DNA of 10,383 nucleotides from Paratractidigestivibacter sp963658035 (GCA_963658035.1 CAVKOL010000094.1:1-10383); one strand, 5' to 3'; positions 1 to 6,782 are shown, numbered from the stretch's first letter. Notes: generated from the sequence alone by a model not told the origin. Program-made: numbers and translations.

Positions 1-687
1 CTTGTCCTTGCGCTCGCCCTTCTCGGCGCGGTCCTCGCGCTCGGCCTTGGCGGGCTTCTCGGGTTTATCGGCCTTCTCGCCTGCTGCAGCATCGATGACC
101 TGCGACGGCATGGGGGTGGGCTCGGAGCTGGCCTGTGTGGCCTGCTGGGTGGCGCGGGTCATCTGCTCGACGGAGGGCGCCTCGGCCTCTCCCCCGTCGG
201 CCTCGGCCTTGCGACGACGGCGGCGGGGCTTGGCGGGCGCCTCCTCGGCGGGCGCGGCGGGTGCGGCCGGCGCAACGGACTCCGCGGGCACGGCCGCAGC
301 GTCAACAGAGATGGCTTGGCCCTCTACCGGAGCCGCCTTGGGCTTGCGGCCGCGGCGGCGGGGCTTCTCGGCAACGGCAGCCTCGTCGGTAGCCTTAGCG
401 ACCTCGACGACAGGAGCCGCGGCCTCGTCCTTCTCGGCCTTCTTGGCAACCCTCTTCTTGCGAGCGGGCTTCTCCTCGGCGGCGGGGGCATCTGTTGCGA
501 CTTCCGCGGTCTCGGCCTTGGGCTTGCGGCCGCGACGCGCGGGTTTCTTCTCCTCTGCGGCAGGCGCTTCGGCGGGCGCGGCCGCGCCTTCCTCGGCCGC
601 CGGTTTCTTGCGGGTGCGCCTCTTGGGCTTCTCGGCGGCAGCGACGTCTAAGGTAAGCTGCTCGTCCGCGGATGTCTCTTGGGACAT
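1..687 (-). CDS. Probable transcription termination factor Rho, disordered N-terminal extension only (3' end outside window)
   Basis: An open frame of 229 codons runs from an ATG at 687 to the window edge with no stop, so only the N-terminus is visible. The start has a good Shine-Dalgarno (GAGAGG about 6 nt upstream). The protein begins MSQETSADEQLTLD and is then low complexity: Ala/Glu/Pro-rich linkers separated by five basic blocks at about residues 20-29, 47-57, 73-83, 108-117 and 153-160. Two blocks share an identical RRGRKPKA (51-58, 111-118), resembling AT-hook cores. After residue 200 it becomes Lys/Glu/Asp-rich. Actinobacterial Rho proteins carry such charged insertions ahead of the RNA-binding and ATPase domains, and argS lies near rho in other Actinobacteria; both points favour Rho. 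No Rho catalytic domain is in view. RNase E/G, which can also have a basic N-terminal extension, is the main alternative. Existence of the gene is near certain; its identity is an inference. Confidence 0.7.
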   Translation of the reverse strand, partial: MSQETSADEQLTLDVAAAEKPKRRTRKKPAAEEGAAAPAEAPAAEEKKPARRGRKPKAETAEVATDAPAAEEKPARKKRVAKKAEKDEAAAPVVEVAKATDEAAVAEKPRRRGRKPKAAPVEGQAISVDAAAVPAESVAPAAPAAPAEEAPAKPRRRRRKAEADGGEAEAPSVEQMTRATQQATQASSEPTPMPSQVIDAAAGEKADKPEKPAKAEREDRAEKGERKDK

Positions 688-705
688 GTGACACCTCTCT
701 GTTTT

Positions 706-757
706 GGCGCGGGTCGCGCCGCGTATGGCATATGAAAAAGCGGCGCCAGGCTGCGCC
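706..757 (-). promoter_or_regulatory. Structured leader of the Rho-like gene with attenuator-like hairpin
   Basis: Two hairpins lie in the leader. The upstream one pairs GGCGC (757-753) with GCGCC (746-742) and is followed within 2 nt by five U residues, resembling a weak intrinsic terminator. The second pairs GGCGCG with CGCGCC at 720-706 with a 3-nt loop, just before the Shine-Dalgarno. rho is autoregulated by attenuation in E. coli; whether this leader does the same is inference, and the 5-bp stem is weak. Confidence 0.3.
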
Positions 758-839
758 TCAGGTCAAAACAAGACGCCCATGAGGGCAAATGTTGTTTTAG
801 CAAGGGAAATAAGTTGAGCAAACGCTTCAACCGGGTCAA

Positions 840-869
840 AAGATAGCACATTTGAGCAAAACGTGTCAC
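840..869 (-). promoter_or_regulatory. Putative promoter of the Rho-like gene (extended -10)
   Basis: On the minus strand GTGACA (869-864, 5/6 to the -35 consensus) is followed by an 18-nt spacer and TATCTT (845-840, 4/6 to the -10 consensus). The -10 is preceded by TGC, an extended -10. Initiation would be near 833, giving a leader of about 145 nt before the ATG at 687. Prediction from sequence only. Confidence 0.45.
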
Positions 870-881
870 GCTCGCGAAATA

Positions 882-963
882 CACGCCGTCAACGGCGTGC
901 GCAGGATTTGAGGCTTGTCAGTATTTCTTACGATTTCGTGCGCCAGAATCGGGGGTCGTCAGT
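882..963 (-). repeat. 41-nt-period intergenic repeat, reverse arm of left array (2 units)
   Basis: Read on the minus strand, two units begin with ACTGAC at 963 and 922, exactly 41 nt apart. Their cores are ACTGACGACCCCC and ACTGACAAGCC. Each is followed by a GCGCAC segment. The outer unit ends in a perfect 7-bp hairpin, CACGCCG/CGGCGTG (882-899). The segment at 915-928 is the exact reverse complement of 1062-1075 in the forward arm. Confidence 0.7.
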
Positions 964-1050
964 GTTATTACGCGCCCAAATCGCCGCTGTCAAAACATCC
1001 CGTTCACAAACCAGCAGCTAAACGAGGTACGCACCTTCAGCAACCCTGAT

Positions 1051-1066
1051 TTTCTCAGCTGAGAAA
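1051..1066. repeat. Perfect 16-bp palindrome
   Basis: TTTCTCAGCTGAGAAA is a perfect palindrome immediately before the first forward 41-nt unit. Its right half supplies the GAGAAA that also precedes the second unit. It could be a dimeric protein-binding site or part of the repeat element. Confidence 0.55.
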
Positions 1067-1149
1067 TACTGACAACCCCGCAATTTGGCGCACACAACCG
1101 AGAAAACCACTGACAACCCCAATATCGCGCGCAAAAAAGCGGCCCCGGC
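1067..1149 (+). repeat. 41-nt-period intergenic repeat, forward arm of left array (2 units)
   Basis: Two units with the core ACTGACAACCCC begin at 1068 and 1109, a spacing of exactly 41. The first continues with AATTTGGCGCAC and ends in GAGAAAACC. The second continues with AATATCGCGCGC and overlaps the A-tract and stem of the terminator at 1133-1167. The arm is an imperfect inverted copy of 882-963, with 103 nt between them. Confidence 0.7.
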
Positions 1150-1167
1150 TCAAAGCCAAGGGCCGCT
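1133..1167 (-). terminator. Intrinsic terminator of the double-MarR gene
   Basis: AGCGGCCC (1138-1145) pairs perfectly with GGGCCGCT (1160-1167), with an inner GGC/GCC pairing, and six U residues follow in the minus direction (1138-1133). It lies 24 nt past the stop codon of the regulator gene. Confidence 0.85.
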
Positions 1168-1190
1168 CTAACAGCTAAACCTAAAAGCGA

Positions 1191-1865
1191 CTAAGCCGCG
1201 TGGGTCTTCCTGCGAACAACCAGGCGAGAAATGACGTCGGCAAGCTCGGCGGCAAGCTCTTTGCCCGCGGGGGTGAGCTTAAGGCGCGGAGCGCGTCCGC
1301 CGCCGCGGCCCGAGGACCTCTCGATCATGCCCTGCTTGACCAGGCCCGAGACCGACATCGAGACCGTGGGCTGCAAAAGTCCCAGCTCCTCGACCAGCCC
1401 CATAATGGTGAGCTCGCCCGCAGGCGATCCGTAGATACCGAGAAGCACCAGGTCGGACGCCTTGCAAAAAATGGAGCCCATGGCGTCGACGTACTTGCAC
1501 ATGCGCTCGGAGGACGTGCGGGACAAAGCCTTGCCGGTGGGGATCTGCGCGCGGGTCTTGTCGCACAGGTCGCGCAGGGCAACGGAGCCCTCGGGGGTGA
1601 TGGCACAGACGACGTTTCGCCGGTCCTCGTCGCCCTCGGTGCGCTCGATGTAGCCCAGGTTTGCCAGGTGGCTCGTGCGGTGGGTCATCGTGGGACGCAA
1701 GGCGCCCTGGTACTCGGCGATGACCGAGGTCTTGAGAGGGGCTGCGGCGACCTCAAGCCTGCACAAAACGGCAAACTCCTCAAAGGTCAGGCGCATCTCG
1801 CCCGTGGCCATCTGCCTAACGATGTTGTATGCCCGCCTAACGGACATGAACTCCCTTAGGTCCAT
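1191..1865 (-). CDS. Transcriptional regulator with two tandem MarR-type winged-helix domains
   Basis: The product has 224 residues. Two winged-helix units can be read. The first spans about 27-105, with a recognition-helix region LRPTMTHRTSHLANLGYIER (56-75) and a wing containing DEDRR before ITPEG. The second spans about 138-212, with LQPTVSMSVSGLVKQGMIER (164-183) and a Gly/Arg-rich wing before LTPAGKE. MarR proteins normally have one such domain in about 150 residues and bind DNA as dimers. Here one chain carries two, which suggests an intramolecular pseudo-dimer or a duplication. The ATG at 1865 has GGGAG 7 nt upstream; Met7 is a weaker alternative start. The gene is monocistronic, with its own terminator and a promoter region after the argS terminator. 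No ligand or target can be deduced; the promoter-flanking inverted repeat suggests autoregulation. Confidence 0.85.
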   Translation of the reverse strand: MDLREFMSVRRAYNIVRQMATGEMRLTFEEFAVLCRLEVAAAPLKTSVIAEYQGALRPTMTHRTSHLANLGYIERTEGDEDRRNVVCAITPEGSVALRDLCDKTRAQIPTGKALSRTSSERMCKYVDAMGSIFCKASDLVLLGIYGSPAGELTIMGLVEELGLLQPTVSMSVSGLVKQGMIERSSGRGGGRAPRLKLTPAGKELAAELADVISRLVVRRKTHAA

Positions 1866-1927
1866 ATACGGCTCCCGTGCCCTCTTAGTGAAAACAGACC
1901 CACACAGCTGATCGAAAACAGCCCTAG

Positions 1928-1948
1928 TTAGGAAAGAAGTATACCTAA
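1928..1948 (-). promoter_or_regulatory. Putative promoter and operator of the double-MarR gene
   Basis: On the minus strand TATACT (1943-1938) is a good -10 box, with initiation expected near 1931. It sits inside the inverted repeat TTAGG-N11-CCTAA (1948-1944 and 1932-1928), where a bound repressor would block RNA polymerase. No good -35 was found at 16-18 nt spacing. MarR regulators commonly bind inverted repeats in their own promoters; that this is the site is inference. Confidence 0.4.
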
Positions 1949-1980
1949 AACAAAACGGCGCTGAGCCAACAGCGCCGTTT
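1947..1980 (-). terminator. Intrinsic terminator downstream of argS
   Basis: A perfect 10-bp stem pairs AAACGGCGCT (1953-1962) with AGCGCCGTTT (1971-1980) around an 8-nt loop. It is followed in the minus direction by TTTTGTTTT. It begins 36 nt past the argS stop. Confidence 0.88.
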
Positions 1981-2015
1981 CAGTACATAAAAGTGTTACA
2001 TAGCGCGTGTTGCGC

Positions 2016-3857
2016 TTACATGCTTTGAGGTGCGGCAACGCCGATCATGTTGAGCGTTAGCGCAAGCACGCGCCTCGTGGCGTCGCAGGCGGCCAGGCGG
2101 GCACGGGAAAGCTCGGGGTCCATGGGGCGCGTCTCGCTGCCCAGCACCTGGCAAGCGGCGTAGAACGAGTGGAACTCGGCCGCCAGCTCCTCGGCGTAGT
2201 GCGTGAGGCGGAAGGGCGCGCGGTCGCGGGCGCAGGACTCCACAAGGCCGGTAAACTCAGAGATCTTGCGTGCAAGCGAGGCCTCGGCGGGGTCGGTGAG
2301 AAGACCCAGGTCGAAATCCTGGCCAATGGCGCTCTTTGCGACCTCGTCCATGCCCAGCTCGGCGGCCTTCTCGACATCGACGCCGGCGGCGCGGCGCAGG
2401 ATCGAGCAGATGCGGGCGTGGGCGTACTGCACGTAGTAGACCGGGTTGGTGTTGTCCTGCTTCTTGGCCTGCTCGATGTCGAAGTCAATCATCTGGTTGT
2501 TGGACTTGGCCACCAGCGTGTAGCGCGTGGCGTCGGCGCCCACCTCGGCCAAAAGCTCGTCGAAGGCCACCATCGTGCCCTTGCGCTTGCTCATGCGAAC
2601 CGGCTCGCCGTTGCGAAGCAGGTTCACCAGCTGGCCGAGAAGGACCTCAAACTGCGTGGGGTAGCCCAGCGCCTCGCAGACCGACTGCACGCGCTTGATG
2701 TAGCCGTGGTGGTCGGCGCCCCAGATGTCGATCACGTGGTCGACGCGGCAGAACTTGTTCCAGTGATAGGCCACGTCGGAGGCGAAGTAGGTGTACTCGC
2801 CGTTGGTCTTGATGAGGACACGGTCCTTGTCGTCGCCAAAGTCGGTGGACCTAAACCATAAGGCGCCGGCCTCGTCCTTGTAGAGATAGCCCAGGTCGTC
2901 CAGCTTTGCCAGGGCGCGGTCGACGGCAGAGAGGCCCGTCTCGTCCTTGTCGTAGAGGCTGCGCTCCGAGAACCACACGTCAAAATCGCAGCGAGCCTCG
3001 TGGCAGGTCTCGCGGATGGACTCGAGCATCATCTTGTAGCCGCGCTCGCGGAAGCTCTCGCAGCGCTCGTCCTCGGTAGAGGCGGCAAGCGAGTCTCCGT
3101 CGATCCCGATGAAGCGCGCGGCCAAATCGACGATGTAGTCGCCGGCGTAGGCGTTGCCGCCCAGGGCCTCGTTGAAGGCGTCGGTCAAGGGGTGGGACTC
3201 AGGGTGCTCGTCGGCCTCGTCGGCGACGTATGCCTCGCGGTCGGCGAGAAGGGCGGCAACGGCCTCGTCTGCAGTCTTGCCCTGGCCCATGAGATCTGCC
3301 AGCTGCAGGTAGCGCATGGAGATCGAGTGGCCAAAGACGTCCATCTGCGAGCCGTGGTCGTTGATGTAGTACTCGCGCTCGACATCGAAGCCGACGTGCT
3401 CCATAACGCGGCACAGCGAGTCGCCCAAAGCCGCCCAGCGGCCGTGGCCGATGTGCAAGGGGCCCACGGGGTTGGCCGATACGAACTCGACCTGGACCTT
3501 CTGGCCGGCGCCCAGGTTGGAGCGACCAAAGTCGGAGCCCTCCTCGCGCACGCGGCGAAAGACGTCGTTTGCCGAGGCGGCGTTGAGGTAGAAGTTGATG
3601 AAGCCGGGGCCCGCGACCTCGACCTTGTTGAGGCTGTCGTCGGCCGGCAGGTTGGCCACGATGGCCGCCGCGATCTTGGCGGGCGCCATGTGGGCGAGCT
3701 TGGCCGAGCGCATGGCCACGGTAGAGGACCAGTCGCCGTTTGCCGGGTCCGCGGGGCGCTCGAGGCCCAGGTCTGCCACCTCAAAGGCCGGCAGGTCGCC
3801 TGCCTGTTGGGCAGAGGCGATGGCGGTGCGGACAAGTTCTTCGAGCTTGGCAGACAT
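2016..3857 (-). CDS. argS: Arginyl-tRNA synthetase (class I)
   Basis: This cytoplasmic enzyme charges tRNA-Arg with arginine using ATP. The 613-residue length is normal for the family. The N-terminal additional domain that contacts the tRNA D-loop spans about 5-95. The class I signatures are HIGH at 135-138 (in GPLHIGHGRWAALGD) and the KMSKS-type loop MSKRK at 422-426. The C-terminal DALR anticodon-binding helical domain starts near 475 (NPVYYVQYAHARI) and runs to the end. The ATG at 3857 has AAGGAG about 8 nt upstream, inside a 20-nt gap after the hairpin/U-tract at 3877-3910. It is followed by a strong terminator, so it ends a transcription unit. With that hairpin so close, it must be expressed by read-through from pncB or from a promoter upstream of the hairpin. 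Identity is certain on motifs and full-length colinearity. Confidence 0.97.
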   Translation of the reverse strand: MSAKLEELVRTAIASAQQAGDLPAFEVADLGLERPADPANGDWSSTVAMRSAKLAHMAPAKIAAAIVANLPADDSLNKVEVAGPGFINFYLNAASANDVFRRVREEGSDFGRSNLGAGQKVQVEFVSANPVGPLHIGHGRWAALGDSLCRVMEHVGFDVEREYYINDHGSQMDVFGHSISMRYLQLADLMGQGKTADEAVAALLADREAYVADEADEHPESHPLTDAFNEALGGNAYAGDYIVDLAARFIGIDGDSLAASTEDERCESFRERGYKMMLESIRETCHEARCDFDVWFSERSLYDKDETGLSAVDRALAKLDDLGYLYKDEAGALWFRSTDFGDDKDRVLIKTNGEYTYFASDVAYHWNKFCRVDHVIDIWGADHHGYIKRVQSVCEALGYPTQFEVLLGQLVNLLRNGEPVRMSKRKGTMVAFDELLAEVGADATRYTLVAKSNNQMIDFDIEQAKKQDNTNPVYYVQYAHARICSILRRAAGVDVEKAAELGMDEVAKSAIGQDFDLGLLTDPAEASLARKISEFTGLVESCARDRAPFRLTHYAEELAAEFHSFYAACQVLGSETRPMDPELSRARLAACDATRRVLALTLNMIGVAAPQSM

Positions 3858-3876
3858 TGGTCTTCTCCTTGTTTTG

Positions 3877-3910
3877 AAATAAAATCCGGACGCCGTGGCG
3901 GCATCCGGAT
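3877..3910 (-). terminator. Intrinsic terminator after pncB, or leader attenuator of argS
   Basis: ATCCGGACGCCG (3884-3895) pairs with the strand at 3899-3910, 11 of 12 positions paired around a 3-nt loop, followed in the minus direction by TTTTATTT. It lies 45 nt past the pncB stop and only 20 nt before the argS ATG, so it could end the upstream operon or act in the argS leader. Confidence 0.8.
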
Positions 3911-3954
3911 ATGAAGTCTAACAGAAGCGCGTAGGCGCAGGGCGCAGTCAAGCG

Positions 3955-5436
3955 CTAGTCAAGGGTCGCGCGGCCCGACGAGGCCCTCTCCTCGTGCGCC
4001 AGGTCGTGGCGAAGGCGCGCCAGGCCAAGGTCAAGGCCCACGGGATAGATCTGCGGGTTGAGGAAGCGCGTGACCGCGGCGTCCAGGTGCATGATCGAGG
4101 TCTTGCAGCGCTCGCGGGCGTGCTCGATGGTGTCGGTGGCCACGCCTTTGCCGTGCTCAACCAGGCGAACCAAAAGCTCCTTGGGCTCGCCCACCAGGTC
4201 GTACGAGCTGTAGGTGTCGAGAATATCGATCATCTCGTTTGCCTGGGGCTTCTCGCCTTCCTGGCAAATCATGTCGCCGGTGGGGCAGCCCGCCTCGTCG
4301 TAGAAGCGAAGGACGTGCTGGACGCCGGGGATGGTGCGCTTGTAGGCCTGCTCGGAGAGCTTGATCACCGGGCGCCAGGGCTCGTCTTCGTTGGCGCGGA
4401 TGGCCGAGAGCTTGTAGACGCCGCCGAGCGAGGGCTGGGGGTCGCAGGTGGCGAGCTTGGTGCCCACGCCAAACGAGTCGATGGGCGCGCCCTGCGCAAA
4501 CAAGGACTGGATGGTGTACTCGTCGAGGTCGTTGGAGACCGAGATCTTGACGTAGGGCAGGCCCGCCTCGTCAAAGGCCGCGCGAGCCTCCTTGGAAAGG
4601 CGCGCCAGGTCGCCCGAGTCGATGCGCACGGCCGAGAGGCGCTCGCCGCGCTCCTCCATCTCTTTGCCCACGATGACGGCGTTTTTGATGCCCTGGTGGA
4701 CATCGTAGGTGTCAAGGAGCAGGCAGCAGTTCTTGGGGCTGGACATCGAGAAGGCGCGGAAGGCCTCGAGCTCGGTGGGAAACGCCATGACCCACGAGTG
4801 GGCGTGCGTGCCAAAGACGGGGATGCCGTAGATCTTGCCGGCAAGCACGTTGGAAGTCGACGAGGCGCCCGCGACGTAGGAGGCGCGAGCGACGGCCAGG
4901 CCACCGTCGGGGCCCTGGGCGCGGCGCAGGCCAAAGTCCGAGACGGGGTGCCCCTCGGCCGACTTCACCACGCGGGCGGTCTTGGTGGCCACCAGGGTCT
5001 GGAAGTTCACCAGGTTGAGAAGGGCGGTCTCGATCAGCTGGCAGTCGATGACGGGGCCCATGACGCGCACCATGGGCTCGCGGGGAAAGACGACCTCGCC
5101 CTCGGGCACGGCGTCGATCGTGAGGTCAAGGCGGTGACCGCGCAAAAACTCGAGGAAGCCGGGCTTGAACATGGCGCCGCCGCCGGGGGCCTCAAGCGAG
5201 GCCAGGTACTCGATGTCGGCGTCCTCGTAGACGAAGTTCTCGACCAGCTCGGCGATCTGGCCCGTACCGCACGAGACCGCGTAGCCGCCGTCAAAGGGGT
5301 TCTCGCGGAAAAACGCGTTGAAGCAGGCCTGGGCGTCGGTCAAGCCCGACTCCCAGAAACCCTGGGCCATCGTGAGCTCGTAGAGGTCGGTGTTGAGACA
5401 AACGTCGGTGGGTTTGGTGCGGTCGGTCAAAGACAT
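3955..5436 (-). CDS. pncB: Nicotinate phosphoribosyltransferase
   Basis: This enzyme converts nicotinate and PRPP to nicotinate mononucleotide, the entry step of the Preiss-Handler NAD salvage route, in the cytoplasm with ATP hydrolysis stimulating turnover. The 493-residue protein carries the family hallmarks: TDLYELTMAQG at 16-26, DFGLRRAQG at 167-175, and GTHAHSWVMAFP at 209-220, whose His213 matches the phosphorylated active-site histidine. DTYD, RIDSGDL and SFGVGTKLAT in the phosphate-binding half complete the pattern. The ATG at 5436 lies 2 nt after the stop of the upstream small gene, with AGGGG as its ribosome-binding site inside that gene's end, so the two are translationally coupled. 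It is the last gene before the hairpin at 3877-3910. Confidence 0.95.
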   Translation of the reverse strand: MSLTDRTKPTDVCLNTDLYELTMAQGFWESGLTDAQACFNAFFRENPFDGGYAVSCGTGQIAELVENFVYEDADIEYLASLEAPGGGAMFKPGFLEFLRGHRLDLTIDAVPEGEVVFPREPMVRVMGPVIDCQLIETALLNLVNFQTLVATKTARVVKSAEGHPVSDFGLRRAQGPDGGLAVARASYVAGASSTSNVLAGKIYGIPVFGTHAHSWVMAFPTELEAFRAFSMSSPKNCCLLLDTYDVHQGIKNAVIVGKEMEERGERLSAVRIDSGDLARLSKEARAAFDEAGLPYVKISVSNDLDEYTIQSLFAQGAPIDSFGVGTKLATCDPQPSLGGVYKLSAIRANEDEPWRPVIKLSEQAYKRTIPGVQHVLRFYDEAGCPTGDMICQEGEKPQANEMIDILDTYSSYDLVGEPKELLVRLVEHGKGVATDTIEHARERCKTSIMHLDAAVTRFLNPQIYPVGLDLGLARLRHDLAHEERASSGRATLD

Positions 5437-5438
5437 GT

Positions 5439-5762
5439 TTATCCCCTACCCAAGACTTGGAGAAGGACCATGACGACGGCGACCAGGGCGATCACGCCAA
5501 GGACGAGCTTTTGCCCCACGGGCATCTTGATGTCCTCGTCGTCCTCGTCGGGCTCCATGAGCTTGCGGCCGCGCTCGCGCTCGGCGGCGATGCGGGCGGC
5601 TTCCTGCTGCTCGGCGGCGCTCTTGGCCTGCTCGGCGCGCAGCTGCTCGAGCTCTGCCCGCTGGGCGGCCTCGGCCTGCGCCTTCTCGCGGGCGGCCTTC
5701 TCGGCGCGCAGCTGCTCGAGCTCGGCGCGTTCCTCTTCGCTCAGCGTGGTCTGGTCTGACAT
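5439..5762 (-). CDS. Small coiled-coil protein with C-terminal membrane anchor, function unknown
   Basis: The product has 107 residues and I do not recognise a named family. Residues 8-68 are a charged Glu/Arg/Ala/Gln helix expected to form a coiled coil, with RAELEQLRAE occurring twice (12-21 and 35-44). An acidic stretch, EPDEDDED (70-77), follows, then a hydrophobic segment at about 86-104 and a short basic tail. This predicts a tail-anchored protein with its helix in the cytoplasm and no signal peptide. The ATG at 5762 has GGAGGG 4 nt upstream. It is co-directional with the radical SAM gene 69 nt upstream and couples to pncB 2 nt downstream. A scaffold or membrane-tethering role is possible but not shown. 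Confidence 0.8.
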   Translation of the reverse strand: MSDQTTLSEEERAELEQLRAEKAAREKAQAEAAQRAELEQLRAEQAKSAAEQQEAARIAAERERGRKLMEPDEDDEDIKMPVGQKLVLGVIALVAVVMVLLQVLGRG

Positions 5763-5831
5763 GGTCCCTCCATGGTGCGCGGGCGCGCGGGCCTTGGGGC
5801 CTGGTCACCCGGTGTTTACAGACAAAGGTGA

Positions 5832-6779
5832 CTATACCCTTAAATCGCCCAGGTCTGCGCCGCAAACTCCCGTGGCGTCGAAAGCCGGGACAAAACTCTC
5901 CGAGACGGTGCCGCCCTCCTGCCACCACAAGTGATCGAAGCCCAGGTCGTCGGCATGGCACAAGACCACCTCGTACTCAAGGTCGTCCAGGGTCTGGGCC
6001 AAGGCCCCGCCGCGGCGGCGGCACTGCTCGTTGGGGGTGTACTGGTTCATAACCGAGAGGTCCACGCGGTTGCGGGCGATCTGCCACACGCGGTCAAGGA
6101 CCGCGCACGAGTCGTCGGAATGCGTGGGCAAGACCAGGTGGCGCACGATGATGCCGCGCTTCATGAGGTCGTCTTCTCCCATAAGACGGCCGCCCCGGGC
6201 GTCGACGGCGGCGACCATGGCCTCAAGCGCGGCGGCGGCGACCTGCGGGTAGTCGCGAGCGCCCGAGAGGCTGGCCGCCAGCTGGGGGTCGGCGTACTTG
6301 AAGTCGGGCAGCCACACATCCACGACGTCTGCCATGTACTCAATGGTCTCCACCAGCTCGTAGCCGCTGGTGTTGCAAACCACGGGCAGGTGAAGGCCCG
6401 CGTCCTTGGCGGCGAGAAGCGCCTCCTTGACCTTGGGGGCATAGTGCAGGGCGGTTACCAAATTGATGTTGTGCGCACCCTGGGCCTGAAGCTCGAGCAT
6501 GGCGGCGGCCAGGCGAGACACGCTCACCTCGCGGCCAAAGCCCTCGGACGATATCTCGTGGTTCTGGCAAAAGACGCAACGCAAGGGGCAGCCCGAGAAG
6601 AAAACAGCGCCCGAGCCCTTCTCGCCGCTTATAGGGGGCTCTTCCCAATAGTGCAGGGCCACGCGGGCCAGGCGAAGCTGGGAAGGCACGCCGCAGACGC
6701 CGGTGCGCCCGGCGGCGCGGTTCACGCGGCAGCGCCGGGGGCACAGCTCGCAGCTAGAGAAAGGATCGACCTGCCCCAT
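5832..6779 (-). CDS. PflX-type radical SAM protein (pyruvate formate-lyase-activase-like)
   Basis: The product has 315 residues. The radical SAM [4Fe-4S] motif is CPLRCVFC, with Cys64, Cys68 and Cys71 as ligands, followed by QNHEIS. An N-terminal cluster of four cysteines, C10-x2-C13-x3-C17-x11-C29 (in CELCPRRC...GVC), is typical of the COG1313/PflX branch and may hold a second metal or Fe-S site. Later segments (NINLVTALHYAPKV, VVCNTSGYE, VDVWLPDFKY) fit the TIM-barrel strands of activase-like enzymes. The family is related to glycyl-radical-enzyme activases, but its substrate is not established, and no glycyl-radical enzyme is encoded in this window. The ATG at 6779 is 3 nt after the stop of the WecA/TagO-like gene, so the two are almost certainly co-transcribed. 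It ends with TAG at 5832. Confidence 0.88.
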   Translation of the reverse strand: MGQVDPFSSCELCPRRCRVNRAAGRTGVCGVPSQLRLARVALHYWEEPPISGEKGSGAVFFSGCPLRCVFCQNHEISSEGFGREVSVSRLAAAMLELQAQGAHNINLVTALHYAPKVKEALLAAKDAGLHLPVVCNTSGYELVETIEYMADVVDVWLPDFKYADPQLAASLSGARDYPQVAAAALEAMVAAVDARGGRLMGEDDLMKRGIIVRHLVLPTHSDDSCAVLDRVWQIARNRVDLSVMNQYTPNEQCRRRGGALAQTLDDLEYEVVLCHADDLGFDHLWWQEGGTVSESFVPAFDATGVCGADLGDLRV

Positions 6780-6782
6780 GCG

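Noticed and set aside
648..884. 78-codon minus-strand open frame in the leader of the Rho-like gene
   Set aside because: It overlaps the probable promoter, leader hairpins and the start of the Rho-like frame; no convincing ribosome-binding site or recognisable domain.
3858..3957. T-box leader upstream of argS
   Set aside because: The space is too short and no T-box consensus or specifier hairpin is visible, only one hairpin with a U-tract.
3994..5934. 646-codon plus-strand open frame opposite pncB and its neighbours
   Set aside because: It is the antisense shadow of genes with unmistakable family motifs; its Ala/Gly/Val/Leu/His-rich composition is typical of the complement of GC-rich coding DNA.
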